This document shows positions 1 through 9,975 of a stretch of DNA of 64,000 nt, in pieces. A model generated the notes under the pieces. It was not told the origin of the DNA. It did not search any database and saw nothing but the letters and a program-made list of their open reading frames with translations. Each line of letters opens with the position of its first letter. Within the stretch, counting starts at the first letter, position 1. Origin of the DNA: Mesostigma viride (lineage: Eukaryota > Streptophyta > Mesostigmatophyceae > Mesostigmatales > Mesostigmataceae); contig RPFO01000089.1 of NCBI GenBank assembly GCA_009746045.1, positions 1,329,822-1,393,821 on the forward strand, given 5' to 3'. The position numbers and the translations under genes are program-made.

Positions 1-868
1 TCATCTTTTGCTTTGTGCCCATGTGGCTAAGGGGGGTGTTAGGGATATTATATCCACCTGGCCACAATATATCCCAGCCTGATTTATTTCTTGTTGGATT
101 TATTCCATATGGACTGGGAATTTGATAGCTTTGATAAGCTAGATGAATTGGGCTCAATGAGCTGATCAATATTCATGTGCCATAGTCCTATACTTGGACA
201 TGGATGACTTGTAACCTGAGTCAGCCTAGTAGCATCACGTATTTGATTGACAAGTGGTGCTATGGCCTATTGGACAAGTGTTTGGTCCATGAGCTGACAA
301 GTGTTGGCAGCTCATGATGACACATGTTATCACTTACATGATGACAAGTGGGTAGACTCATTGCATGACACTTGTCACTCCAAGGAGAAGAGATGTGTCA
401 CTTTATTAATCATGTTATGTGGCACATTATTACGTAGACACTTGGCATCTAGCTATTATGCCAGCTCAAATTGGATCATGTCTAGAATGTTCTAGGAATG
501 TTCTAAGAATATGCCAGGAATATTCCTGGAATATACTGAGAATATGCTGGGAATATGCTAGGAATATGCTAGGATGTTTCTACAAGCTTCTGTGATGATG
601 TCATTGCTGATGTCATCCTTCCTAGCCTAAAAGGTATAAAAGGAAACTGCCCCCTAAGGGCAGGTACCTCCATTCAACCTCCATTCGACCTCCATTCAAC
701 CTCCATTCAAGCTCTTCTCCAACTATTATATTCTAATAAAGCCATTTATTCTTCCACGTAAATTGTCTTCAACCTCTCTTTCTTTCAGCACCTGCAAGGT
801 GTGTGGGTAGCAAGGCCAAGCACAAGGCATTGTGTAAAACCCATTAGTCTCCTCTCCCAATCCAAACA
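1..868 (+). mobile_element. 3' end of a copia-like LTR retrotransposon (internal tail, polypurine tract, 3' LTR)
   Basis: A purine run (AAGGGGGG, 29-36) directly precedes a TG-starting repeat, as expected for a polypurine tract before a 3' LTR. The LTR runs 37-868, starts TGTTAGGG and ends CCAAACA. The same repeat recurs as a solo LTR at 4081-4921, which confirms both ends. The bases just after 868 (atcac) continue an ORF that is uninterrupted at 39644 in the second block copy, so this element inserted into that ORF. The 5' LTR and coding part lie off the window. The copia assignment rests on general LTR appearance and is less certain than the LTR itself. Confidence 0.85.
635..641 (+). promoter_or_regulatory. 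TATA box of the LTR promoter
   Basis: TATAAAA sits about 230 bp before the LTR 3' end, and an AATAAA polyadenylation-type signal follows at 735-740. The spacing suits an LTR whose transcript starts near 665. The solo LTR has the same TATA box at 4681-4687. Confidence 0.55.
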
Positions 869-1137
869 ATCACCGCTGTGGGGTGGCAGATTGGTCGGCG
901 CTGACCCTTCTCTTTACCCACCCCCAGTATCTTGCTGGGTTCCTGGCCATGTGGCCCCGGGGCACGTGGGTGGAACTGTCCAGGCTGGGTCGGCAGAAGA
1001 CGTCCCCATATCAGATCGCCTTCGAAGTGGATTTATGCGCGCATCCCGGGGCGATGATCTGTAATATGACCCCTGTGGGGCGACGGGCTCTCCTTGAGGC
1101 CCAGCAGCAGCGGCGGATCACTAGCGGCGGACGCTAG
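869..1137 (+). pseudogene. C-terminal stub of the gypsy-associated ORF3, cut by the copia insertion
   Basis: The frame encodes the last roughly 89 residues of the 802-codon ORF that is intact at 37504-39912. The copia-like LTR ends at 868, in what would be codon 714 of that ORF, so this copy lacks its upstream part in cis. The stub holds the conserved C-terminal domain (DW, then Y..FL...P.G.W) that is also found in the LTR-B element. Function unknown. Confidence 0.85.
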
Positions 1138-1356
1138 AGTAGATAGTTCAGTTTTTGGGATGGATAGCGGAATCCACCCCCCAGAGTTCCGGCTACTACG
1201 TCAGGGTTGGGCTTGTGTATCAACCTCTAGAGGAACTGGTATTACTGACCTGCGGGTGAACCGAGGTCGGGACATAGTACTCTTATAGTAGTCTTGTTTG
1301 CTTCTCTATCCTATCTTTGTACGGTAGGGACTACCGACCCCCGTGGGGGGGAGGAG

Positions 1357-1940
1357 TGTTACGTCCCGGCCCTTTTGGTCGGACGTAACAATGGAATAAA
1401 TTACTAAGGCCTTGTGGCCGTTGTACTGAGTTGTATGGATATTGGCTATTGTACGAATTGGACTAGTTATTTTGGGTCCTAGGTTGACCTTTTAGGGGCC
1501 GGTGCAGTGGCGCCGCGCCAGTTCTGGGTCTGACGATGGTTCTAGACGTGGATCCTATAGTTGGGGGTTGATGTCGGCCCGGATCCTACGTGGAATGTGT
1601 GAACCGGATTGGCTAGTCGGAATTGGTGTGTATCTGCGCCGCAACCCACCTAGGTGAAATTGGTCCGAGGACGAGAGTCTCGTCCTCTTGGTTTGATGAA
1701 TGATAAGTGCGAATACGCCTACACATTGAGCCCGGGGCAATTATCCATTTGTACTTGGTGTTGCTAGCCATTATAAGTGTGTACTAATTAGCTTGGCATC
1801 AAGCCGTGATGCCAGATATCTCACGACTCACGTCGTGAAGCGCAACCTACTTTAGGCTACCTTGAATTATTCCTAATTCCGGCAAGAAGGGTCTTTCGCT
1901 ACGTAGCTCAGGCTAGGTGTGTCTGGGCTGGGACGTAACA
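1357..1940 (+). repeat. LTR-A, 3' LTR of a gypsy-like element
   Basis: A purine-rich tract (GGGGGGGAGGAG, ending 1356) directly precedes TGTTACGTC, and the repeat closes with GACGTAACA at 1940, giving a 584-bp LTR with 9-bp inverted ends. The first 34 bp also form a hairpin (TGTTACGTC with GACGTAACA at 1382-1390). The ORF3 stub ends 219 bp upstream. The LTR interrupts the ORF of the LTR-B element, which resumes at 1941. Its 5' partner LTR is not in the window. Confidence 0.7.
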
Positions 1941-2475
1941 GCTACGTATGGCGCGGTTCTCTTGCAGCCCCTCCTGGAGTGGGATGCCCGCCGCCCAGCA
2001 CCCCTCCCGGGCCAGGGCCTGGACTCCCGCGGCCATCCTCCCCCTCGGGCTAGCGACTATCTCGAGACGTTCGGGTCGCGACAGTGCGCTCGGCGGTACG
2101 TGGCGCTCACGTGAGGTTCGGCACATCAGGTTGTGGCCGGCTAATGTGGAGCCTCTGCTAGATCTGTTCTTCCCGAAGGGCTTGCGTCATCGGATCCGGT
2201 ACCATCGCCTACTCCTGCGGGCTCTCTGTTTGATCGCGGTAGAGCCTTTCCTACGCCTCTTTGCCTGTGGCTTCCTGGACTGGGCCCGTGGCCAGGTGGT
2301 CCTTACGCAGCATAGGTATTACTGGGCCTTTCTGGGCCTTTTTCCTGATGGCGTGTGGGCCGATGTTTTCCTCACTGTAGATAGGCATGATAATGCGGAC
2401 GACGTGGCCCACTACCATGCGTATCTGGAGGTTCTGCTGGCCTCGCGTGGCACTTACCAGACGGATGGCAACTAG
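1941..2475 (+). pseudogene. ORF3-like fragment of the LTR-B element
   Basis: Reading is open to a stop at 2473-2475. The last about 60 residues (around CGFLDW, YYWAFLGLFPDGVW and YLEVLL) align with the C-terminus of the 802-codon ORF (CGVADW, YLAGFLAMWPRGTW, AFEVDL), so the two are related proteins of two elements. The first 170 bases read better in another frame, which suggests a frameshift or an intron. The 5' part is cut off by LTR-A. No catalytic motif is visible and the function is unknown. Confidence 0.55.
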
Positions 2476-2653
2476 ATAGAGGGCCTTAGGCCCGACCTGA
2501 GGGTGTTGTCCCTCCGGTATATAGAGTCGCCCTCATATTCTGGCCAGTTGATTGGTCGTTCTTGGTCCGTGGTGCTGACTTTGTTCACTCTGTGTGTCCT
2601 GCCCAGTGCCGTCCCTCCCGGCAAGGCCTCTGTGCCAGGCAGTTAGGGGATCC

Positions 2654-2729
2654 AGTTAAGTAATGCAATACGCATTACTTTTGCATACTTGCAAGTATGC
2701 AAAAGTAATGCGTATTGCATTACTTAACT
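2654..2729. repeat. 76-bp perfect palindrome, left end
   Basis: Arms are 38 bp each and pair fully, meeting at CTTGCAAG. The inner arm contains GCAAAAG, then 19 nt, then TAACTAA leading into the tRNA-like body. Confidence 0.95.
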
Positions 2730-2779
2730 AAGATTGGCGTTCGCTCCTGGGGTACCGGGTTTGAATCCTCTCGGAGGCA
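2730..2779 (+). other. tRNA 3'-half-like module, repeated at 2888-2937
   Basis: The segment ends with a T-arm-like B-box region followed by GGAGGCA, like a tRNA acceptor end plus discriminator base. No complete cloverleaf could be folded and no good 5' half is present, so I do not call a functional tRNA gene. The same module with matching spacing is in the element at 12397-12934. Confidence 0.55.
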
Positions 2780-3137
2780 CGGAAATATTTGCGGCGGGTA
2801 GGCCTGGGAGGCCGAGTCGAAATATTTGTGGATTTCTATGTTTGGCGGAGGCCGGGTAGGCCAAGTCGAAATAGGAATTACTTAACTAAGATTGGCGTTC
2901 GCTCCTGGGGTACCGGGTTCGAATCCTCTCGGAGGCACGGAAATATTTGCGGCAGGTAGGCCTGGGAGGCCGAGTCGAAATATTTGTGGATTTCTATGTT
3001 TGGCGGAGGCCGGGTAGGCCAAGTCGAAATAGGGATTACGGCGGGAGGCTGGGAATAGCCGAGTCGTAATTAATCGAGTCACCTCGGTAACGAGCGGTGT
3101 GTGCGGAACGCCGGATTTCCCCACGCGGCCCAATTTT

Positions 3138-3213
3138 AGTTAAGTAATGCAATACGCATTACTTTTGCATACTTGCAAGTATGCAAAAGTAATGCGTATT
3201 GCATTACTTAACT
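3138..3213. repeat. 76-bp perfect palindrome, right end
   Basis: Identical in sequence to the left-end palindrome and followed by the GATCC duplication. Because the unit is palindromic, the two ends count equally as direct and as inverted repeats. Confidence 0.95.
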
Positions 3214-3407
3214 GATCCTCCCACCAGGCTTGGTGCTGGTTAACCCTACACCACTCGGGGTGGAACCGAGTTGACTTGTTGGTGCTTTGTATCTTGGATG
3301 GCCTGTCGATTGTGTTGGTGTGTGCTGGGTGCATTAGGTTCTTCCTACTCCTTTTTGTTTCCTCCCTGTGCGTAGGGAGAGGGCTCCCTACCTTTGTGGG
3401 GGGGAGG

Positions 3408-3950
3408 TGTTACGTCGCGTAACAATTCGTTGTAGTTACGGACGTAAATTAGGTCTTTTGCCTCGGTCGTTCCTAGGTTTACGTGTAGTTCGTACTGGGA
3501 CACTGTTGTCCTCGTAACAGTACTGTGGTGCATTGGATGCTTTTGGGCGTCGCGCCGCGTACTTTATTAGTGGTCCTTATCCTTTGGGTAGAATGTAGTG
3601 GACCAGCGTGCATCTGTAGGCGAGGGCCATGTCGGCCCGAGCATGCTGGACCGTTAGTGATCATTTATGCACGTTCTACCCCTCGTGTTGGTACTCGGCG
3701 TGTGTTAAATGAATTAACACATATTAGCTTGGGTCACGGCAGTGTAGTTGTGTTTCCTTCCTCTATTCCTGGAGTAAACGGGTTTGTGTAAATGGCTTAT
3801 GGCGTATTATAGTAGCACATACGTAAATGCATTGAGATCTGGATCGTCTCGTTCGTCTTTCGCTAGGGGATTAACTAGAGGTGGCCTGGCTAGTTTAGGT
3901 AGCGTTAGGCCGAGTAGAGGTAGAGGTGATGGTAGAAGTTTAGGACGTAA
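3408..3950 (+). repeat. LTR-B, 3' LTR of a second gypsy-like element
   Basis: A G-rich purine tract (GGGGGGGAGG) precedes TGTTACGTC, as for LTR-A, and the start again forms a short hairpin (TGTTACG with CGTAACA). The 3' limit is placed near GGACGTAA at 3943-3950, where LINE coding sequence begins. That limit is approximate. Confidence 0.55.
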
Positions 3951-4080
3951 AACGCACCTCCTCCATCAACCGGCGCGCGGCAAACACAGCCATGACAGTG
4001 TGACGACCACGACGGAAACCCATCTGAGACTCACCCAGGTGTGGGTCCAGCGCGGCGCGGAGCCTGTGCAGCATCATGCG
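3951..4080 (-). pseudogene. LINE reverse transcriptase fragment, distal to the solo LTR
   Basis: On the minus strand this reads a non-LTR RT block with GESQMGFRRGRHT, matching the S.SQ.GFR.GRST region of LINE RTs. It continues the frame that breaks off at 4922 on the other side of the solo LTR. The catalytic YADD block is missing and LTR-B abuts the end. Confidence 0.75.
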
Positions 4081-4921
4081 TGTTAGGGATATTATATCCA
4101 CCTGGCCACAATATATCCCAGCCTGATTTCTATCTTGTTGGATTTATTCCATATGGACTGGGAATTTGATAGCTATGATAAGCTAGATGAATCGGGCTCA
4201 ATGAGCTGACTGATCAATATTCATGTGCCATAGTCCTATACTTGGACATGGATGACTTGTAACCTGAGTCAGCCTAGTAGCATCACGTATTTGATTGACA
4301 AGTGGTGCTATGGCCTAGTGGACAAGTGTTTGGTCCATGAGCTGACAAATGTTGGAAGCTCATGATGACACATGTTATGACTTACATGATGACAAGTGGG
4401 TAGACTCATTGTATGACACTTGTCACTCCAAGGAGAAGAGATGTGTCACTTTATTAATCATGTTATGTGGCACATTATTATGTAGACACTTGGCATCTAG
4501 CTATTATGCCAGCTCATTGGATCATGTCTAGAATGTTCTAGGAATGTTCTAAGAATATGCCAGGAATATTCCTGGAATATACTGAGAATATGCTGGGAAT
4601 ATGCTAGGAATATGCTAGGATGTTTCTACAAGCTTCTGTGATGATGTCATTGCTGATGTCATCCTTCCTAGCCTGAAAGGTATAAAAGGAAACTGCCCCC
4701 TAAGGGCAGGAACCTCTATTGAACCTCTATTCCACCTCTCTTGAACCTCCATTGAACCTCCATTCAACCTATATTCCTAACCTCTGAAATAAAACTCTTT
4801 TTCTGGTCTCTGTTCCATTGTCTTCAAGCTCAGTCTTTCATCGCCTGCAAGGTGCAAGGGTAACAAGGCCAAGCACAAGGCATTGTGTAAAACCCATTAG
4901 TTTCCTCTACCTTTTCCAACA
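4081..4921 (+). mobile_element. Solo LTR of the copia-like family
   Basis: An 841-bp repeat starting TGTTAGGG and ending CCAACA, flanked by the 5-bp duplication ATGCG (4076-4080 and 4922-4926). It is the same family as the LTR at 37-868, with some substitutions and small indels. No internal sequence remains, so it arose by LTR-LTR recombination. It has a TATA box (4681-4687). It splits a LINE RT reading frame. Confidence 0.93.
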
Positions 4922-5100
4922 ATGCGCATAGAGGAGGCAGACACCCCGGTAGTTACCGGGGTCAGCAGCAGAGGAGGCCTTCTTGTACAGCATGACGCGG
5001 ATGGCCGTCTGCCACTCAGCAGGCGGAGGCTCGTCAGAGAGCAGGACACGGACGTTGCAGAACACGGAATGGATGGTGTAAGCTATCTAGGTCCTAGTTA
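4922..5100 (-). pseudogene. LINE reverse transcriptase fragment, proximal to the solo LTR
   Basis: The minus strand reads EWQTAIRVMLYKK and then DPGNYRGVCLL, the classic P..W..A.I.P..KKG...D..NYR.ISLL entry of non-LTR RTs. The frame reaches the solo LTR at 4921 and continues beyond it at 4080. The ATGCG duplication accounts for the extra bases. Confidence 0.78.
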
Positions 5101-5722
5101 CAGGGGCGTGGGCACCGCGGCCCGAATCGCTATGGATGCCTGATACGCGGTCACACGCGGAGCCCCCACAGACTTTGGGGTGGTCTCCTTCATCACTACT
5201 TGCCATCTATCCTTGCGCACCATCTTCCTCCATATTACAGACAAACCAGGAGGCTGCCCGGGTGTGAGCCCGTCACGTCTAGTGTAGCACATGTCCATGC
5301 CGAGTCTATCACGAAAAGTCCACGGGTGGCAGCCCTGCCGTGCACGGCCTGGGGCATGCCAGGTGAGGACATATCGCCCAGGCTGGGCGGGCTTGGTGCC
5401 AGCTAGTCTATCTGATGTATCTATCTGATCTGTGCGGGCCAGATGCCCGGCTAGGCCCAGGCGCCTGTGCCTAATGATGTGGGAAACATAGGGCAAATCA
5501 GCGTACAAATCCTCATTACTAATGTGCAAACCAAAGGGGATGTTAAGGGCCTTGCGCAGCATCTCAGTGGTGACGGCGCCGTCGAGTCGTTGCTCCAGCT
5601 CGATCCTGCGTCAGTGTCCAGGTCTCGGCGCCGTAGGTCAGGATCGTCAGAATGACGACCTTGAAGAGGTCACGCTTGACGATCCGGGGTAGGGAGTTGT
5701 GAGAGAGTAATGCCGAAGAACG
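5098..5722 (-). pseudogene. LINE ORF2 C-terminal part
   Basis: Minus-strand frames contain ILTYGAETWTL, then after a frame change LRKALNIPFGLH and HIIRHRRLGLAGHLART. This is the usual order after the RT core of LINE ORF2 (Y.AETW.l, L+.i, H.R+.L.W.GH..R). The element seems rearranged, because this C-terminal piece lies 5' of the RT entry motif at 4922-5100 on the same strand. At least one frameshift, plus in this copy a stop from A5785 that the second copy lacks. Confidence 0.75.
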
Positions 5723-7259
5723 CCATGGCTCTTGCAGGAATGTTGCCTTTATTACATAAAGAGAACACAGACCTAAGTCACGTCAATTCCAAGACTGCAC
5801 GCAGCACAGACGACAAGGTCGCAGCGCCAAGAGAACGTGCACGCAAGAGCTAGCGTCCTGGTGCTACCAAGTCACACATATAACTTGCTAGGGACGCGTC
5901 CAAGTACTCAGCTGCACTGTCACAGCTGAACTGTCAATCAATTTATCACACAGACTCTGGCACGCCTTTGGTGCGCAGATCTATCAATTGTCCATACGGC
6001 TAGTCCTGTGGACCTATCCGTACATTACTCAGCATCAATTGTCTCATAGGTCCTGGCGCGCTACAGCACGCTTACCTATCAATTGACCATCAAGTCCTGT
6101 ACAAGTCCTGTCAATGTCCTGCGGACTATCAAAGTGACACTTGTACATCCTGTGTCCGTACGCGCCCACATTGGCGCGCCGGTCACTGTCGGCACAGCCT
6201 AGGAACGTCATAACTTTTACGTCCCGTAACCAAATGAGGCGTTCAAGGTGCCGTTGGAAAGAGCGTAACAATCTCTATCCATCTAACGTAAATCCTTTAA
6301 GTTAACTCCAATCTCTTCTTTTCTTTAGGGATCACATCCCCTGCCAGGGACCCTTGAAGTAGCTTGAAATGTCCTTCACTCCAGCTTGAAGCTTGAACAG
6401 ATGTCTTTAATGGCCAATGCCATTCCCCCAGCCCTTTCTTTTAAGGAACTGGAAAAGAAACAGATCTGCCACAGGGAAAAACCATTCCATGAGAAATGGA
6501 GAAAAACCTATGGAAGTGGCATTACAGAGTACCACCAGATATTGGAAACACACAAAATTAAATACATACAGGTTATATTCTATGAGGTCTTCTCCAGGAA
6601 TTAATCCCATCACCTCGGTAGAGCCTCCAGTACAATGACCTTGTGGCGGTGAGTTACATTAATCCCAGATACTAATCCCATAAAACCCAGTACATATTTA
6701 ATATAAGCACAATAAATCCATGACAATTAATATACCACTTGACAAAGTAAGGCGTATTACAATAGTTTGCCTGTCATTCTCTCAACAGGGGTCTATTGGC
6801 GCCCGTCTTACGGCGCCCGTCTACTTGCCAGATGGTAAATTGCCACAGCAAACAAATGACAAAAGGAAATACATAGGCAACAATTATATCCTGCCCTGGG
6901 GAACTAGGGAAGTCTGAACAGGCAAACACCTGAACAGGCCAGCTTGTAGAAACCTAATACCAGTGAATCGAACCCCGCCCTATAAACCCCAGAATGAAGG
7001 TTCCCAGACCAGTGTGAGAGGTATGTACAAATATACATTTCTTTTAAAATAGAATACATGGTCTGTGATGGACCTGTCAACCTTGTGTAGTCAACAGCAT
7101 GAACCCCAGCCAAAACCTGGCTGTATCCTGATTAAGATCAGAGTGAGTGTACCATGGTTCATGAGCCTCAGTACAGACTAAAATACAGGTATTACCCCAG
7201 TCACAATGCTGACACTACCACACAATCTGCTCTCCAATGCCCTATAACCAGGCACCAGC
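5723..7259. other. Non-coding stretch, no supported gene
   Basis: No ORF here resembles a protein. On the minus strand it lies just downstream of the copia pol stop at 7260, so part may be a decayed copia 3' region, but I could not fix an LTR boundary. Confidence 0.4.
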
Positions 7260-7612
7260 TTAGACAGCTTGCTGAGATGGGTCCATCAGAGAATGAAGAA
7301 CCTTGTATTGCACTGCTGCCTTCTGCACTAGCTTGGTCAAAGCATCAGCAGGATTGTCAACCCCAGGGATATGCTCAATAGTGGCCAAGGAGGACAATAT
7401 TGGCCAAGGAGATAATCCAAGTCCCTACTTCTGGCCATCTGCCTGTGCACAAACTGCACCATCCCCATGGAGTCTGTTTTGAGAAGAGTGGTAACCTGAA
7501 GTGGCCAAGGAGTGTTAGAAGTCATCTGATGAAGCAACTCCTTCAGATAAAGGCTTGTGTGAATGCCTTCACAAATAGCCCTGCATTCTGCCACATCACT
7601 GCTGACAGCCAC
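7260..7612 (-). pseudogene. Copia-like pol C-terminus (RNase H end)
   Basis: Minus-strand reading gives SSDVAECRAICEG and a hydrophobic stretch, then DSMGMVQF and RSRDLDYL, then in another frame VDNPADALTK and a stop at 7260-7262. This is the order of the copia RNase H domain and its tail (S..AE.. A, .D...A......, H...ID, ..ADILTK). One frameshift near 7370-7390 breaks it. The upstream RT is missing. Confidence 0.75.
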
Positions 7613-8339
7613 AGTTAAAGCCCCCGACCGGTTAAGCTATGGCGGTCGGTCACGTTGAGCTTGGGAGAAGGTGAACACAGAGAACTGCTGTCGGAGCTGG
7701 CCAACCACTGGTTTATGTCTTAGCCAGCAAAGCCTATCCGGTTAGCCGTAACCGTGGGACAGGCTAGCTGTCCGTACCGACCCGGATAAGGCCCCGGACT
7801 GGGGCCTAGGCGGCGCCGGCCCTAGGCGCCGCCCTTAGACCGGTCGACCGCATCGGACCGCCGGATAATAGCCGGCGGCTTAGCGGACGCTAGCGGAAGG
7901 CGTGCGGACGGGCATGGGGAACTTAGAGCCAGATTCTAGGGCTCTAGAGTTACTCAACTCCGACATACTCTTTTGTTCTTTGATTAATTATCAAAATAAT
8001 TACATCAAATGCAGACCATACAAAACCCTCTAAGGTAGGGAACTCAAGGGGGCCTCAAGGCCGTCAAAATCACCACGGTATCGACCCGCGCCCTTGTGAT
8101 CACACATGAATAGTAATGTAACAAGTATCGAGAAAAAAAACAACTATGCCACCAGACAAAAGGTGACCCTTTTTAGTAGGACCAGTGACCCGCGGACGGG
8201 CCCAAGGCACCGTCCAACGTGGCTAGGGTATGGTCAAGACAAGCAAAAAAAACTACTACCAAGATACTCGTGAATGCTAGCAGCACAGTGTGAGTTATGG
8301 CTGTATTAACAAAGCGCCCGAGCCGTAACCCTGTGTGGC
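7613..8339. other. Non-coding, GC-rich start with many short inverted repeats
   Basis: 7620-7920 is rich in short palindromes around GGCGCCGG and CCGGTTAAG. The part at 8284-8339 still reads as a tail of the copia fragment that follows on the minus strand. No independent gene seen. Confidence 0.4.
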
Positions 8340-8783
8340 TCACGGGTGTTGCATCGTCATGCGCTTGCGCAACACAGTCTGCGTACTGCGGGGCAGCCTC
8401 CCGCGCCTCCTTGGTGAGTGCGTCCGCGGGATTGAGTTCATCCGCGATGTGCTGGAGACGGTGACGCAGGAGGCCGCCTCAGCGAGGACGAGGTAATCAA
8501 CGTCCTGTGACTGCGCATAGGGATTGTCAAGGAAGGCCAAACAACTTTGTGAGTCAGTGTGCACCGTGCTAGTCCAGTGGAGAGTGAACCCACACGAGCC
8601 AAATACCCAACCCAGCAAGTACCGCAGCCACATGCCATGTGAGATAGCTGAAACAATGCCCCGGCATTCAGCCGTGTTGGGGCTCGTGGCAATGCGGCTG
8701 TGCAAGCGCGAGTACCAATCTAACAACATGCCAGGCTGGCCCTCATTGCCGATAACGAACAGTGCCCCCATGCGGGCCCGCAC
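8340..8783 (-). pseudogene. Second copia-like RNase H fragment
   Basis: Minus-strand reading gives SPNTAECRGIVSAISHG, VHTDSQSCLAFLDNP and SQDVDYLVL, then after a frameshift HIADELNPADALTKEA. These are the same landmarks as in the fragment at 7260-7612 but with different residues, so this is a second copia lineage. The N-terminal pol domains are absent. Confidence 0.75.
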
Positions 8784-8934
8784 TTGGCTGCACTATACTT
8801 TTCGTCCGAGGGTGGTAAAAAGCATCCGAGGCGTAAATTACGAGGTGGTAATTTACGCCTCTTTTACTCTTACGTTATACATACGGGTCGAGATCTTTCT
8901 CGTAAGTTACGAATTAGATCCGAGGTAAGATCCG

Positions 8935-9056
8935 ACGTCGTAATGTACGAGGTAGTAATTTACGAGGTAGTAATGTACGAGGTAGTAATGTACGAGGTAG
9001 TAATGTACGAGGTAGTAATGTACGAGGTAGTAATTTACGAGGTAGTAATTTACGAG
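8935..9056. repeat. 15-bp tandem repeat (ACGAGGTAGTAATKT), about 8 copies
   Basis: The array is interrupted by the LINE at 9057-9872 and resumes at 9873-9950 with degenerate units. A hairpin (GAGGCGTAAATTAC with its complement) lies just before it at about 8828-8861. Confidence 0.85.
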
Positions 9057-9872
9057 CATGGGCCTTAACGGTGATTTGGTCGCATGGGCCTTAACGGTGA
9101 GATAGAGCTGGCTGCCCACCGCCTTCCCCGCGCGCGGGGTAAGGCAGGGCCGCCCCCGCTCCTCCTCACCTTTAAGACCCCGGCGGACAAGATTTCTTTT
9201 CTCAGACGCCGCAAGCGGCTCGAGAAGACTCTCTTCACCCTTGATGACAACTTGACCCTGGCGCAGCAACAACGGCGACGGGAGCTATGGCCGACCTACC
9301 TCCAGCTCCGGCAGACCAAGGCGGGGCAGCCGGTGTACTGGAAGGGGGCGGCCATCTACGTCGGCCACAAGCCCTGGCAGGCGACCCCCCCCCCCCGCGG
9401 CCCCAGCGACTCCAGACGCCCCAGCTTAGGGGAATACAGCAGTAGTAGTGCAGAATAGATAGACCGTGGCCATGTACATGTACGCCTCCTAGAGGCACTA
9501 TCCCAGCTAAGCCCCGCGCTTTATTTAATCATGTACATGTGTGCCTATGATGTGCCACACTCCAGACGATGCCTAGCCTCATTTAGTAATGTTGTGCCCA
9601 TGCAGGGAGTCACTCTCTGCTGAGAAGCCATGCCATAGCTCTTGTATAGCCATGATGATCTTCCCCCTCACAGGCATGCTCCCCCCTTACCCGGGCATAG
9701 CGTGATAGACCATGAGGGTGCGGGTGCCCTGGTGCACCTAGAGCAAGTGTTGTTTACATTCCCACCCTTGCAGGAAGTAGCTTAGAATGTATTATAGGCT
9801 CATATGCCCCTTCTCAGGGCTATGTGCTACATATACTCCCAACGGAGTTATGTTCCTAATTAATTAATTAAT
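9057..9872 (+). mobile_element. 5'-truncated L1-like LINE with a TAAT-repeat tail
   Basis: The insert interrupts the 15-bp array, is flanked by TAATTTACGAG on both sides (9046-9056 and 9873-9883) and ends in (TAAT)n. Target duplication plus a simple 3' tail is the signature of LINE insertion. It keeps an ORF1-like frame and a long 3' UTR but no RT. Related 3' ends in inverse orientation lie at 26945-27060 and 35617-35765. Confidence 0.75.
9084..9458 (+). pseudogene. L1-like ORF1 C-terminal fragment
   Basis: The translation has LTFKTPADKISFLRRRKRL, LDDNLTLAQQQRR and then VYWKGAAIYVG. This is the typical end of L1-type ORF1 nucleic-acid-binding proteins in algae and plants (F.s..dK......r..L...gi.LDddLT..Q...R, then ..W.g..l.v.g). 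The upstream part is lost and the stop at 9456-9458 looks natural. As known for the family, it would bind LINE RNA; this copy is too short to act. Confidence 0.55.
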
Positions 9873-9975
9873 TAATTTACGAGGTAGTAAGGTACGAGGT
9901 AGTAATTTGCGACGTCGTAATCTACGAGTTGGTAATTTGCGATCCCGGTACTCGGTCCCCGTAGGTTACGACGTC

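Larger units (their letters stand above)
2654..3213 (+). mobile_element. Palindrome-ended element with a tRNA-like body
   Basis: A 560-bp unit is flanked by GATCC on both sides (2649-2653 and 3214-3218), a 5-bp target duplication. Each end is the same perfect 76-bp palindrome (2654-2729 and 3138-3213) with no spacer between its arms. The 408-bp body holds two tandem 158-bp units. Each starts with a tRNA 3'-half-like segment containing a B-box (GGTTCGAATCC; mutated to GGTTTGAATCC in the first unit of this copy). The body ends are short inverted repeats (AAGATTGG and CCAATTTT). No ORF, so it would need proteins from elsewhere. Confidence 0.8.

Noticed and set aside
2628..2779. Complete tRNA gene interrupted by the palindrome, using GCCTCTG at about 2630 as 5' acceptor
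   Set aside because: The stem would pair, but that sequence lies outside the GATCC duplication and so is not part of the element; the D-arm is poor.
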